DNA from: Podocnemis expansa
Taxonomy: Eukaryota; Chordata; Testudines; Podocnemididae
Length of the DNA: 64,000 nucleotides
NCBI GenBank assembly: GCA_007922195.1
Contig: ML681967.1
Span: forward strand, 11,059,858 to 11,123,857
Reading direction: 5' to 3'
Shown: in pieces, positions 49,601 through 57,190 of the stretch
Position numbering within the stretch: position 1 is the first letter of the stretch
Layout: the number at the start of each line of letters is the position of its first letter
Translations under genes and position numbers: made by a program
The notes under the pieces: generated by a model
What the model was told of the DNA's origin: nothing
Seen by the model: the letters and a program-made list of their open reading frames with translations, nothing else
Databases searched by the model: none

Positions 49601-51719
49601 ATTAAAGTCAAATTAAGGGCAGTTAGTGCAAATTAAGAAAGTGGACTAAGTCAACTTAACTTGTTAATTTGACTTAATAAGTTTGAGTTTAGTTTCAATT
49701 AAAATTGAATTGATTAGCTCAAATTAACAAATTCAACCTAACTTTTTCTAGTATAGACATGGCCTTCCAGACTTCTAGTCAGGTGGATGTTGGAATCAAC
49801 AGGCTAGTCTATTTCTGCACCACTGCTCCTGCTGACTGACACCAGTTCTATTCAACATTGTATCATAGATCCTATGCCCTGTGGTGCAAACAGCTAATGA
49901 ATAGTCTTCTTCCACTCAGGTGACGGGACCCAAGCATTCAGAGAAGGATATAAATCAGGGGTGCCAAACTCATCCTATGTGGGGGGGCCACATTGGAGGG
50001 CAGGACATGGGCTCCCCAACCCTTTCCCCCTCCATGTTCAGAGCAGCATGGGCTCCCCTTTCCCCTTCCCTACCCTACTCTGCAGGCTCTCCCACACCTT
50101 CCCTTTTCCATGCCCTGTGGGCTCCCCTTTGCCATACTGGCTCCCTAACCCCCCTTCTCCTATTGTGCAGGTCCTGGATCTCCCTTCACCTACTGGACTC
50201 CTGCCTTTCCCCCATCCCACCCATTCACTATCAGTCATTCAGCATGGTGGCCTTTGGTTGGCTCAGTCCCAGCTGGCTTTTTATTGGCTTGTTCCAATGT
50301 GGGCCCCAGCACTTTTTCCTTTTCTTATGTGTGATTCGTGCAATGTGCAGTCAATCAGATTAGCATGCCAACTGACTGACAGGGAATAGTCGGGGTGGGG
50401 GACTCTGCAGTGGCTCTCTGGGATGCCAGCCCAGCCTGCTGTGACTGAGACTCTGATTGGTTGGCAGACCACAGTAGAGCTGAGCTGGGATTGGCTGGAG
50501 CACTTCCTTTGTTCCCTGTACTCTGACTCACTCACATGATCTGAGTCACAAGCACTCTTAGCCCTGCTCTGCTGGAGGCAGCCTCTCTTTGCTGTTCACT
50601 GCTGCTGCAGAGATCTCACAGGCACAGCCCAGGCAGCAGCTCTGCAGGCCAAATCTGTACTGTTGGCGGGCCAGATCTGGCCCACAGAATGCGAGTTTGA
50701 CACCCTTGGTGTAAACTCTATCCCAGTCTTTCTCGGAAATTCTGAAAGGCCATCACAGGAATACCCGTGAGTGCTTAGGGTGCTCATAGATTTGCTACAG
50801 GGCAGCCTGAAGGCCACAGCATGGAAACTCCACTCAGATGTGAACAAATGCTGCCCATGTCCCCTGGCTCTTACCTTCTCAAAACTCTCGTAGTGCTCTT
50901 TGACAATATTCTGCAGGAATGTGAGGAACTTAGCATTGGATTCCCTTAAGTTCTTCATGACACGATTGGGGAGATACTGGAGCATGGGGATGAAATCTGC
51001 AGGGTTGCCAGAGGCACCCACATCTGCAAACTCATCAGGTAGATTCACTATGCTGAGGAACTCCTGGTCATCGTGGCTGTATCGCTTGCCAAAACACATG
51101 GCACAGATGACGTTGGCCACAGAGATCACCACATACCGAAAGGGGTCAAATCTCTTCTCTTCCTCCATCAGTTCCAGGAACTTCATTATTAGGTACTCAG
51201 CTTCTTTGGAGACATGCTCCTCAAGGAGACAGATGGATGAAGAGTTGGGGCTGGGAGAGACAGAGAAGGCCTTCAGGGCATTCTGGGCCAGCTTCCTGCG
51301 AGCTCTCCACACCTCTGCCGAATCAGTGCTAAAGCTCAAACTCTGGCCATCCATAATGTTGCGGAAGCTGTAGAGATCAGGCCGCCCCCACGAAGTCCTC
51401 CCCTTGCTTCACCAGGGCTTGTTTGATGGTAACCAGACCACTCAGCACCAGCACCGGTCTGGTGCCAATCCGTATCTGCATCACATCCCCATACTTCTGG
51501 CTCATCTGAGTCAAGGTCAGGTGTGGATTTCTCCTCAGTTCCAGGACATTGCCTAACGGGGTAACCTCTGGGTCCTGGCAGCCTCTTCAGACCCTTGGGG
51601 ATCTGCTGCGGGAAGGATCTGATGAGCATGAAAGTCAGACAGAAGACGACAGAGGCAATGAGGACCTCGGCGACTGAGATAATGCCCCAGCTTTCCACCA
51701 GTGACATTGCAGCCTTCAT
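31384..51719 (-). CDS. CYP1A: Cytochrome P450 1A gene, six coding exons, two frameshifts in exon 2
   Basis: The product is a heme-thiolate monooxygenase of family 1A, anchored in the endoplasmic reticulum membrane, which oxidises planar aromatic xenobiotics and endogenous substrates using electrons from P450 reductase. Coding exons: 51719-50875, 48827-48701, 47975-47886, 47794-47671, 47476-47390 and 31687-31384, all with GT-AG introns and consistent phases. The middle exon sizes of 127, 90, 124 and 87 bp match those I recall for CYP1A genes. Landmarks are the N-terminal anchor, the 'LPGPRGYP' hinge, I-helix '[11 protein letters not shown]', K-helix 'EMFR', and heme loop '[11 protein letters not shown]'. 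Two indels in exon 2 break the frame. Intron 6 is 15.7 kb of nested transposons. Whether this is the CYP1A4 or CYP1A5 type of sauropsids cannot be decided. It may be a pseudogene or carry sequence errors. Confidence 0.93.
31688..32563. other. CYP1A intron 6, part nearest exon 7
   Basis: Non-coding intron sequence between the exon 7 acceptor and the left target duplication of the hAT element. 32080-32420 resembles an old dispersed repeat (GGTGGCAATGAATTCCAAAG, TGCACCTGACTTCCAGC) that was not identified. Confidence 0.6.
32667..33036. repeat. DIRS left inverted terminal repeat
   Basis: It runs from CCATTCTTCTTC to the gag start at 33037 and matches 60788-61150 in the second DIRS copy: GTATGTGCCGCAGTGAACG against CTACGTGCCGCAGTACATG, and ATGCCCCCTCTGG against ACACCCCCTCTGG. 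It is also the inverse of 45789-46032. Confidence 0.8.
33037..34190 (+). pseudogene. DIRS gag-like ORF, N-terminal part
   Basis: It starts with ATG at 33037 right after the terminal repeat. '[17 protein letters not shown]' and '[18 protein letters not shown]' give paired cysteines around an HxxxC segment, a putative zinc-binding gag head. The parallel copy at 61151 reads 'SCGKAFP', 'PHEKCLQCLGESHQATVC', 'SICQCFKP'. After about 88 codons the frame breaks and only fragments can be followed. A Harbinger-like element is inserted at 34207, and the rest of gag resumes at 36531. Confidence 0.75.
34640..35010 (+). mobile_element. PLE 3' end inside the Harbinger-like element
   Basis: CTGATTTG-like text and GACCTGATCCTATGTTTTAC, CATCTTCAAAGTGTCTGATG, AAAGCTCATCCAATAAATAA and GTGAGTCTTAAACAGTGCC follow the same order as 30110-30320 of the PLE. 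It is older and more diverged. Confidence 0.75.
35010..36260. repeat. Minisatellite, variant units around GGGCTGAGATG
   Basis: More than 1.2 kb of tandem units built from GGGAGATGCCAGGGTC and GGGCTGAGATGCGGG, with unit length varying from about 17 to 30 bp. The first part (35010-35280) has a different, longer unit (GGGCAGAGAAGGG, GGGGGAGACAC). It is strongly purine-rich on the plus strand. It sits wholly within the Harbinger-like element. Confidence 0.9.
36531..37345 (+). pseudogene. DIRS gag-like ORF, C-terminal part
   Basis: The translation from 36722 includes '[18 protein letters not shown]', '[19 protein letters not shown]', '[20 protein letters not shown]' and '[20 protein letters not shown]', a conserved layout of DIRS ORF1 proteins in vertebrates. 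It ends with a TGA at about 37345. It is homologous to 62366-62587. It is separated from its N-terminal half by the Harbinger-like insertion. Confidence 0.85.
37346..39200. other. Unresolved: DIRS remnant and probable CR1 5' region
   Basis: No protein domain could be read here. The part closest to 39201 is expected to be the CR1 5' untranslated region, but its start could not be fixed. The part next to gag should be DIRS, yet no RT motif is visible. Confidence 0.4.
39201..40265 (+). pseudogene. CR1 ORF1 (GDSL/SGNH esterase type) with one in-frame stop
   Basis: About 354 codons. The N-terminal half has a Cys-rich segment ('TCRDCGLHF', '[11 protein letters not shown]') and a short coiled-coil-like run ('[17 protein letters not shown]'). 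The C-terminal half is an esterase fold: '[11 protein letters not shown]' with the nucleophile Ser, 'HMGTND', and 'DGLHLSRKG' with the Asp-His pair. The only break is a TGA at 39864-39866, where the neighbouring context suggests an Arg codon mutated by C-to-T. In CR1 and L2 elements this protein binds nucleic acid and has esterase activity. Confidence 0.9.
40310..43300 (+). pseudogene. CR1 ORF2: endonuclease and reverse transcriptase, several breaks
   Basis: The APE-type endonuclease spans 40540-41190 ('[10 protein letters not shown]', 'DIIGITETW', 'GVCYRPP', 'LVLMGDF', 'SSDHDMVEF'). The RT spans 41800-42540: '[13 protein letters not shown]', '[12 protein letters not shown]' and the catalytic 'FADDTKLGG'. 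The C-terminal part continues with '[15 protein letters not shown]' and '[19 protein letters not shown]'. Breaks seen: TGA at 40652-40654, an extra T near 40966, a shift near 42550, and another near 43063. The motif order and spacing are as in other CR1 copies. Confidence 0.93.
43383..43584. other. Sequence between CR1 end and LTR
   Basis: About 200 bp continuing after the LTR at 45097. It is probably part of the DIRS or of an element inserted in it. No motif is recognised. Confidence 0.4.
43590..45096 (+). mobile_element. Solo LTR, second copy, opposite orientation to 2953-4291
   Basis: It begins TGTCAGCGGAGGTGGCAG and ends GGGGTTTCAACA, with a perfect 5-bp target duplication CCAGG (43585-43589, 45097-45101). 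It matches the first copy across its length, including the CACTATAAAAGTAG box and the run of degenerate TTATAAGTGTTTT units before it. It is 1,507 bp against 1,339 bp for the other copy, mostly because it has more of those units. No internal genes. Confidence 0.88.
45097..45688. other. Unassigned sequence before the DIRS right end
   Basis: No domain found. It is expected to be DIRS 3' sequence, though it may include a further small DNA element around 45180-45300 (TGTTGTGGGATACCC, GCATTCTGGGCC). Confidence 0.35.
45689..46032. repeat. DIRS internal complementary region and right terminal repeat
   Basis: 45689-45788 holds AACTGAATGATGCGAGCAGC...GAAGAAGAATGG directly followed by a forward edge, TCCTTCTTCAAGATGGGC. 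The remaining part to 46032 is the inverse of the left repeat and ends CATCTCAAAGAAGAATGG. This head-to-head edge arrangement is the hallmark of DIRS-type elements. Confidence 0.75.
46114..47389. other. CYP1A intron 6, part nearest exon 6
   Basis: Non-coding intron sequence beyond the hAT. A possible hAT-like end, CAGAGATTCTCAAACTG, is at 46810, followed by a run of 16 T and 15 G at 46889-46919. The intron donor GTAAGT is at 47389. Confidence 0.6.
46889..46919. repeat. Homopolymer pair T(16)G(15)
   Basis: The uninterrupted T run is followed at once by an uninterrupted G run. Length is likely unstable and error-prone in sequencing. Confidence 0.95.
47390..47476 (-). CDS. CYP1A: CYP1A exon 6
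   Basis: 87 bp. The acceptor is CTTCCCTCAG, the donor GTAAGT. The translation runs '[19 protein letters not shown]' then 'VNQWQVNHD' and a split Glu codon. This is the substrate-recognition and beta-sheet segment before the heme exon, matching the CYP1A pattern 'NGYYIPK...[10 protein letters not shown]'. Confidence 0.95.
47671..47794 (-). CDS. CYP1A: CYP1A exon 5
   Basis: 124 bp. The acceptor is AACCTGTAG, the donor GTAAGA. The translation has '[20 protein letters not shown]', '[12 protein letters not shown]' with the K-helix ExxR (EMFR), and 'PFTIPH'. The junction codon with exon 6 is TGC (Cys), and 'FRYSSY' replaces the usual 'FRHSSF', two changes at well-conserved CYP1A positions. Confidence 0.95.
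47886..47975 (-). CDS. CYP1A: CYP1A exon 4 (I-helix)
   Basis: 90 bp. The acceptor is CTGTCTAG, the donor GTACAT. The translation '[20 protein letters not shown]' carries the oxygen-activating I-helix (GFDT), followed by '[10 protein letters not shown]'. Most CYP1A proteins have Ser where Phe is seen in 'ALFW'. Confidence 0.95.
48187..48334. mobile_element. PLE mini-hairpin with perfect 10-bp target duplication
   Basis: It lies in CYP1A intron 3. The arm AACAAGGAGTCCTGTGGCAC...GCATGAAC is followed almost at once by its inverse, CATGCAATAAATAAAATTG...CACAGGACTCCTTGTTTG, then the outer PLE end TTGAACTAGACTAACAAAGC. TGTTATTTCA is duplicated at 48177-48186 and 48335-48344. The duplication shows that this short hairpin inserted as a unit. 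Confidence 0.88.
48701..48827 (-). CDS. CYP1A: CYP1A exon 3
   Basis: 127 bp. The acceptor is TTCTTTCAG, the donor GTAAGA. The translation '[18 protein letters not shown]' then '[15 protein letters not shown]' matches the H-helix region leading into the I-helix. Confidence 0.95.
49167..49225. repeat. TTTTA-type microsatellite
   Basis: Repeated TTATTTTTATTTTATTTTA-like units in CYP1A intron 2. Confidence 0.85.
49366..49764. mobile_element. Harbinger-like MITE in CYP1A intron 2
   Basis: The ends AGCTATGTCTACACTGG and CTAGTATAGACATGGCC are inverted. TTC is duplicated on both sides (49363-49365, 49765-49767). The body is AT-rich with many short inverse segments such as TTAAGTCGAATTAAG. Non-coding. 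Confidence 0.8.
49956..50708. mobile_element. hAT-like MITE in CYP1A intron 2
   Basis: The left end CAGGGGTGCCAAACTCATCC and right end GAGTTTGACACCCTTG are inverted. AGATCTGGCCCACAG near the right end is typical of this family. The flanking octamers ATATAAAT and GTGTAAAC differ only by transitions. Confidence 0.8.
50875..51719 (-). CDS. CYP1A: CYP1A exon 2 (initiator exon) with two frameshifts
   Basis: The acceptor is TTTTATCAG at about 51739; the donor is GTAAGAGC at 50874. The ATG at 51719 gives '[12 protein letters not shown]'; a second in-frame ATG at 51707 is also possible. A hydrophobic anchor follows ('[15 protein letters not shown]'), then 'LPGPRGYP'. Near 51553-51561 two bases appear to be missing between 'GYP' and '[10 protein letters not shown]'. 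Near 51384-51389 a G run has one extra base between 'EDFVG' and 'RPDLYSF'. The rest, '[12 protein letters not shown]' to '[10 protein letters not shown]', is intact. The length of 845 bp is one short of a multiple of three, which fits the two indels (-2 and +1). Confidence 0.93.
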
Positions 51720-52935
51720 CTTCAAGGTTACTAAGAGCCCTGATAAAATTAAAGAAAAGGAAGATCTTGGATGTCTAACTTCCTCAGCCTGCTCAGGAAA
51801 TCCTAAGCTTATTCCTCAAGTAGACCAGACTCCAGACAGAGCTGTGGCATACCCAGGCCTCCTTGCATTAGGACTTTGGGGGATCCCTTCTTCATAAATC
51901 CTTCCCGAAGGTCAGCCATCAGCAGTTTTCCAGGCCTTTGACTCTAGATCCTCTTATCTGCTGGGCCGGCCCTCCTTCACTAGCTCTACTTCTAGAGCAC
52001 AGGACAGGAGTCAGGAGACCTGGGGCCAAATCCCAGCTCTACCACAAACTTCCTCTAACTCTGGGCAAATCACTTCCTCTCATTGGGCCTTTGCTTCCCA
52101 CTTGTCAGATTGGAGTAATATTACTACAGAAAAGAGGGTGGGGCAGAGCTAGGTCATGAATGAAATGTCTGGGAGATCTGCAGGTGGAAAGACTTCCAGA
52201 GAGCTCTAGACCTGCAAAGTGCTGTACTGAAGCACCATTAACATTTCACTTTCTTCTGGGTGGAGTTGATTTGTTTGTTTGCAGTCATGCCATGGAATGA
52301 GGAGAAATTGATGGGGCAGTTTGTAACACTTCTCCCAGCCCTCAAGAGGGCATTGAGGCTGGGAAACCTGCAGCACTGCCGGCCTCTCCTGGCCCCGAAA
52401 CTGGCTGGGGATATGTGGCCAGGCTGGAGGCAGCAGGAGTCCAATGAATTATCGGGTCCAGGTGCCAGAACGTGGCCAAGGGGGCGTAGCCTGGGCCCGT
52501 GCTCCAGGCCTTTTCTGAGGCCAGCGACATTCCTGAAAAACTCTAGGGTTTTTTGCAGCTAATAACAGAAATTAGCTGATGGGAGCACTTTACCCAATTC
52601 CTACATAACGAAAGAAAATTAACTAAAAGTTAGACCCACTCAGCATCTTGTGGCCAGTCACTTAAGAGTGTAATATATATTCTTACTGTGTTACTAATTC
52701 TTGAATACATCAATTAACAGAATTTTGAAATATATAGATTACTTTTTACCATTTAAACTACTTATTTGCAGTTCACCAAGCTCGGACTAGATCATTTAAC
52801 TTTTAACAACATCCTACTAGACAGGGCAAGAAGGCCCTGTGAATTTATACTGCACTGCCTGGGGCCCTAGATGTTTTACTATACTACAAATAATAGATAG
52901 AAACTGACTTTAAACATTAGTGAACTGACACTTTC
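51720..52935. other. CYP1A upstream/intron 1 region, with a MIR fragment
   Basis: The non-coding exon 1 expected for a CYP1A gene was not identified. 52005-52140 is a plus-strand MIR-like SINE (CCAAATCCCAGCTCTACC, CTCTGGGCAAATCACTTCC). 52660-52760 is AT-rich. Confidence 0.5.
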
Positions 52936-53545
52936 AAAACAAACAAGGAGTTCTATGGCACTTAAAGACTAATAAATTTATTTATAACATGAGTTTTTGT
53001 GGGAGAAAATCCCACTCTGTCAGATGCTTTGAAGAGTCGTGTGATAAATACATCTGTTAGTCTTTAAGGGTGTGTTCACACAGCACTCTTATTTCGAAAC
53101 AACAGAGGTTGTTTCAAAATAAGAATTACCCTGTTCACACGACGCACCATTGTTTCGAAACAACAGGTTCCATTGTTTCAAAACAATGGCGTTGTTTCGA
53201 GACAACTTAAACCCCATGTGGGGACGAAACAACGTTGTTTCGAAACAATTGTTTCGAAACAATGCCGTCTGAACATGTTTCGAAACAACGGTGACTTGTT
53301 TCGAAATAACTGTTGTCTGAACTTGCTATTTCACTTTGAGCTTTTTTCCTTAATTCGAATTAACAAACTGTTCATTTGAATTAACTTATTTCAAAATAAC
53401 CCCTTATTTCGATACAAGTTGTTTCGGAACAACTTGTATCGAAATAACCCCCTGTGTGTGAACGTAGCCTAAAAGTGCGACAGGACTCCTTGTTTGTTTT
53501 GCTGAACTAGACTCACACTGCTGCCCCTTTGGAACTTGAGACTTT
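52936..53545. mobile_element. PLE-tail hairpin, interrupted by a MITE
   Basis: The left arm AACAAACAAGGAGTTCTATG...CTAATAAATTTATTTATAAC is the inverse of the right side, split as CATCTGTTAGTCTTTAA (to 53067) and AAAAGTGCGACAGGACTCC (from 53471). It ends GAACTAGACTCACACTGC. The interruption is the Harbinger-like MITE. Confidence 0.8.
53068..53469. mobile_element. Harbinger-like MITE rich in TTTCGAAAC palindromes
   Basis: The ends GGGTGTGTTCACACAGCAC and CTGTGTGTGAACGTAGCC are inverted. TAA is duplicated at 53065-53067 and 53470-53472. The body has many copies of GTTTCGAAAC or TATTTCGAAAC on both strands. Since it splits a known PLE tail, its borders are well defined. The same family opens the window at 1-74. 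Confidence 0.88.
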
Positions 53546-54711
53546 TAAGTTACTCACTTTTGTTTAAAAGGTTAGTTACTTTCAAAGTGTCTGACTAAAT
53601 GCAGGTTCTGTTCTTTGTGCTAGAACTGGCCTGAATACAGCTGAAACCCTAAGCATGTGAGGCATAAACATATCTGATGCTCATATAGCACTTTTTCTTT
53701 CCTTCCTTTTCTCAAAAGCTGAATGATGAAAATAAAAATGATGAAACAAAATGGTATTCAGTTAAAAGACAAAATACCACGGCAGCTACTACTCAGCAAC
53801 CCTTAAGGGTTAAGTAATCTCATCTGTCTCTCATTCTTTCTCTTTCTTCATCCTTTCTGGCTTCTGCGTTACTTTTCACACTGTCAGCCCCACATCCTTC
53901 CCAACTGAGAACTAGCCTTCTTGCTTTTTCTCCCATGCATTAGGGTCCTCTTCTCTGCCCCCCTTCCCCCCAGCAGCAGAGAGATAGGCTGCTCCATTGG
54001 CTAGGGAGCTAGCTTAGGTAGACCTCAGTTCCACATCCCCATGGACTTCCCATCTGACCTCTGTCCAGGGATACAGAGACACAATCCCAAGTGTTTTTTA
54101 GGTCCCCAAAGATGCAGCTAGGCCTTTAATGGGGTTTACACAGCAAGCACCAAACCTTCAAAGCATTTGAAAATCTTGCTGGGTGCCTAAATGCTTTTGA
54201 AAATCTGGCCTTTAGTCTCTCTGTGCCTCAGTGCTCCATCTGTACAATGGGGATAACAGCACTCTCTCACAGAAGGCCTGTGAGAAGAAAGGGGCTGGAT
54301 GGGAGGCACTCAGCTAATACACAGGTAGAGGTATATACCACTGCTACCTCTTCTCTTGGCTCTGGCCCTTTCTTTAACCTATCCCCTCTTTTTGAATGTA
54401 ACCTTGGCTGTATTTCTCCCATGCTAATGACACTACTCATTCCCTGGGGTCTCTCTTCAATAAACCCACCTGCTCAAAGGATCCCTGTTTTACAGGCCCA
54501 TCTAAAGACTTCCAGATCCTTCATTTCATTTACCTACAGCCCTTTTAATCACCCTGCCTCTGTCTGTAAACAAAATCCTGAGGCCTGGCCCCAAGGACCC
54601 AAGCAGGGACAGGAGCAGTACAGACAGCACCACCTGGAGCTAGCCAAGCAGATCCCCACTAAGAAACCTGGGGGCAGGACGTCCTCCAGTTGGAACCACT
54701 GCTGCCTCCTA
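53546..54711. other. Intergenic, with a MIR fragment
   Basis: 54205-54300 is a plus-strand MIR-like core (CTCTGTGCCTCAGTGCTCC, CTGTACAATGGGGATAAC). No gene is seen. Confidence 0.55.
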
Positions 54712-55164
54712 TTCCTGGAAAAGAAGCAAAGAGTGCCACGAAATTTGGTACAAAGGTAATGGAATCACTGGAAACAAGCACTGTTTTATCTTAAACAATG
54801 TTCCATCCAACCAGAGTTACTACTCATAAAACCTGTGAAAATTAATTATCAAATTAAAAGTGATGTATTGGTCTTTCGATTCTAAAACATGAACATTCTA
54901 AATAGAGAGGACCAAATGGGTAAAATTGAGATGACGTATTTTTTTTTTTGGTGGATTTGAAATGTGAATGCATTTGATCCTTCTTTAGCTTGTTGTATGC
55001 ACTATGTTGCAAACCTCTCTAGTAAGACTGTACCCTTAGTAAATGTAAGTAATCGGGACATTTATGAGCAATCAGTGCAGTTGAAAAAAGTGGGTGGGCT
55101 GTGGCCGTGGAATTGTTTGTCTCATTGAAGTGTGCCCTGTTACTGAAAAGGTTGGGAACCACTC
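54712..55164. mobile_element. hAT MITE, relative of 2385-2793
   Basis: Shared segments in the same order: AATTAAAAGTGATGTATTGG, TCTTTAGCTTGTTGTATGC and GAAAAGGTTGGGAACCACT at the right end. The left end is eroded; the start is approximate. Confidence 0.75.
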
Positions 55165-56988
55165 CTGTAGAATCTCAGCACTCAGTGAATGCCACTGACC
55201 CTGGCCATCTAAAGCTGTCTACTTTCCTGAAGGTGGCCCAGGAGGAGAGAACGAGGGAGGGTTTTGACATGGCTCATGGAGGGTCCTTTGTGCCTGGAAG
55301 GAACTGCAGAGATACTTGGGGAATGAGTGGAGAAATGGCAGTGTGACTGATGAGCCAATCCTATGAAAAATGATGTTTCATTTTGTAAAGTAGTACACTG
55401 AATTGTATTGACTGATCTATGATTGATTTCCTGCTGTCTAACTCAGGACTAAAATTAAAAACTATTTTCTCACCCTTATGGAAAGAACCTGTCGACTGTA
55501 TTACCAGATGATCTCCTTCCCACTGCACCCCTTGAACTTAATCAGGAAAAATATCTCTGCAAAAGAACCTGGGGGGAGGCGGGGCGTTTCCAAAAATCTG
55601 TAGAAAAGTTCTCACTTTGGTTTCCTTCCTGTAAAATTCTACAGGACTTTTGCATAAGGACACATCTGCTGAATTCTAACTAAATTTTCTATCTTGAAAG
55701 AGCCCCAGTTATTTGAGCCATTTAATGCATGACTATAGCCTTTAAATATGTTCGTTGATCTGAACAGTTAACGTTATTTGGACCATTTGCTGTTAAAATA
55801 TTGGCCAAGATTTTCCAGAGTGACATGTAGTTTTGGGTGGCCACTGTTTTTTCAGGGCCCAGGAGGACTGCTTTTCATAGTGTGGGTCTCAGCACTTGCT
55901 GAACACCAGATCCCTTTTAAGACATCTCAAATTATTCTCCCCTAAAATGGAAATCCCCAAAATCTCTAGTCGCTTTGGAATACCTGGACCCATGATATGT
56001 ACATACAACACATCTAAAAGAGGGACTCACCCTGGACACCCACTTCCCATTTTCCCCCACTGGCATTACAAAATAGCACTCATTTTTTAACATATTGCAA
56101 AGATAAGAAGCTCTGGAAAGCAGCCTAATAATGACTGTTGGTCTGAGAGGAGTGAGGGAACTTAGGTGGAATTACCTACCACCTGTGGCTAGAAGTTCTT
56201 TGATGACTCTGTGAAGGCAAAGGAGTTTCTCCCAAAATGTCTGGAACTCGCTTTTCTGGACTGTGAACTGGTTTCTCCTTCCAGGCAGCTGGAAGGATCA
56301 CTTTCTGACAGCTTTATATGCACTTCCCCTGAAACCTGGTTGACAATCAGCTTCCAGTCACATGGCAAAAGCATCATCCAACTTATCTTGCTAGGAACTA
56401 GAGAATGGTAACTAGCTACAAAATAGCCAGTAGAGCCTCCTCCTTGCCTGGAGCCTACTGCCGGTTGGGCATCATTCCATGAACTTCACTGGGTACTGGA
56501 ACAGGCCGTTCATCAGCAAGAACAGGCATGTTGCATGATTAGTGCACATTTCACCCTCCACAGCAAAGGCTAGATTGTGGGGGCAGCAAGGGTGCGTACC
56601 GCACTGTTATCAAGAGGACTGGAACATGATCCGATCTTACTCCATTGCATTGGCAGGTGGTCTCATGGTCCATGCATGTGATCGGCATCTGTCCATTGCC
56701 CAGCTGTATAGGTCTTTCAGTAAAGAACTTCATGAAAAGTCCATCTTCCCCAGAAGTGGGTTTTTGAAATGATGCATGAGAAGTTTGTTCTCTCCTGAGT
56801 CCCAACAGCCCCTGCTAGTGGCTGTGGTAGGCATGTAGGGCAGGCAGGAGGGGGAAAGCGAGGACAAGGTGAGGACAGGATGGCAGACAAAGGACAGAGG
56901 GGATTTGTGGTCTGCCAACCGGGCAGAAGGGTGTCGCATGTCAAAAGTCCATTCAGAGGCAGCCCTCCCTGCCCCCAACTCAGGATCA
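55165..56988. other. CYP1A upstream region, no gene recognised
   Basis: About 1.8 kb of mostly single-copy looking sequence between the MITE and the first XRE block. It may contain the promoter and exon 1, but no TATA box or exon could be assigned with confidence. Confidence 0.4.
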
Positions 56989-57027
56989 GGTTAAAGATTG
57001 CCCAGGTTCGCGTGAGAAGCCATTTGG
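56989..57027 (+). promoter_or_regulatory. Putative AHR/ARNT enhancer block, left copy of an inverted pair
   Basis: 39 bp that match 36 positions of the reverse complement of 59321-59359. It contains TCGCGTGAGAAG at 57008-57019, the TNGCGTG core bound by AHR/ARNT, preceded by TTGCCCAGG. It lies about 5.3 kb upstream of the CYP1A start codon. Confidence 0.6.
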
Positions 57028-57178
57028 CTGAATTTCACCACTGCATCCCCTGTAGCCAAACAGGGTGAGTTTGGGACCAGAGATGGGGGAGGAAAGTTCA
57101 AGGGGGACTGGAGCTGGAGGAAAGAACAGAGGAATTCTCTCCTCTGGAAGCACCTTTGACACATTGCAAGTTACAATA

Positions 57179-57185
57179 TTGCGTG
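57179..57185 (+). promoter_or_regulatory. Putative XRE (TTGCGTG)
   Basis: TTGCGTGAGAAGG is a full match to the XRE core and its usual 3' flank, 165 bp from the block at 56989-57027. The site is inferred from the motif only. Confidence 0.55.
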
Positions 57186-57190
57186 AGAAG

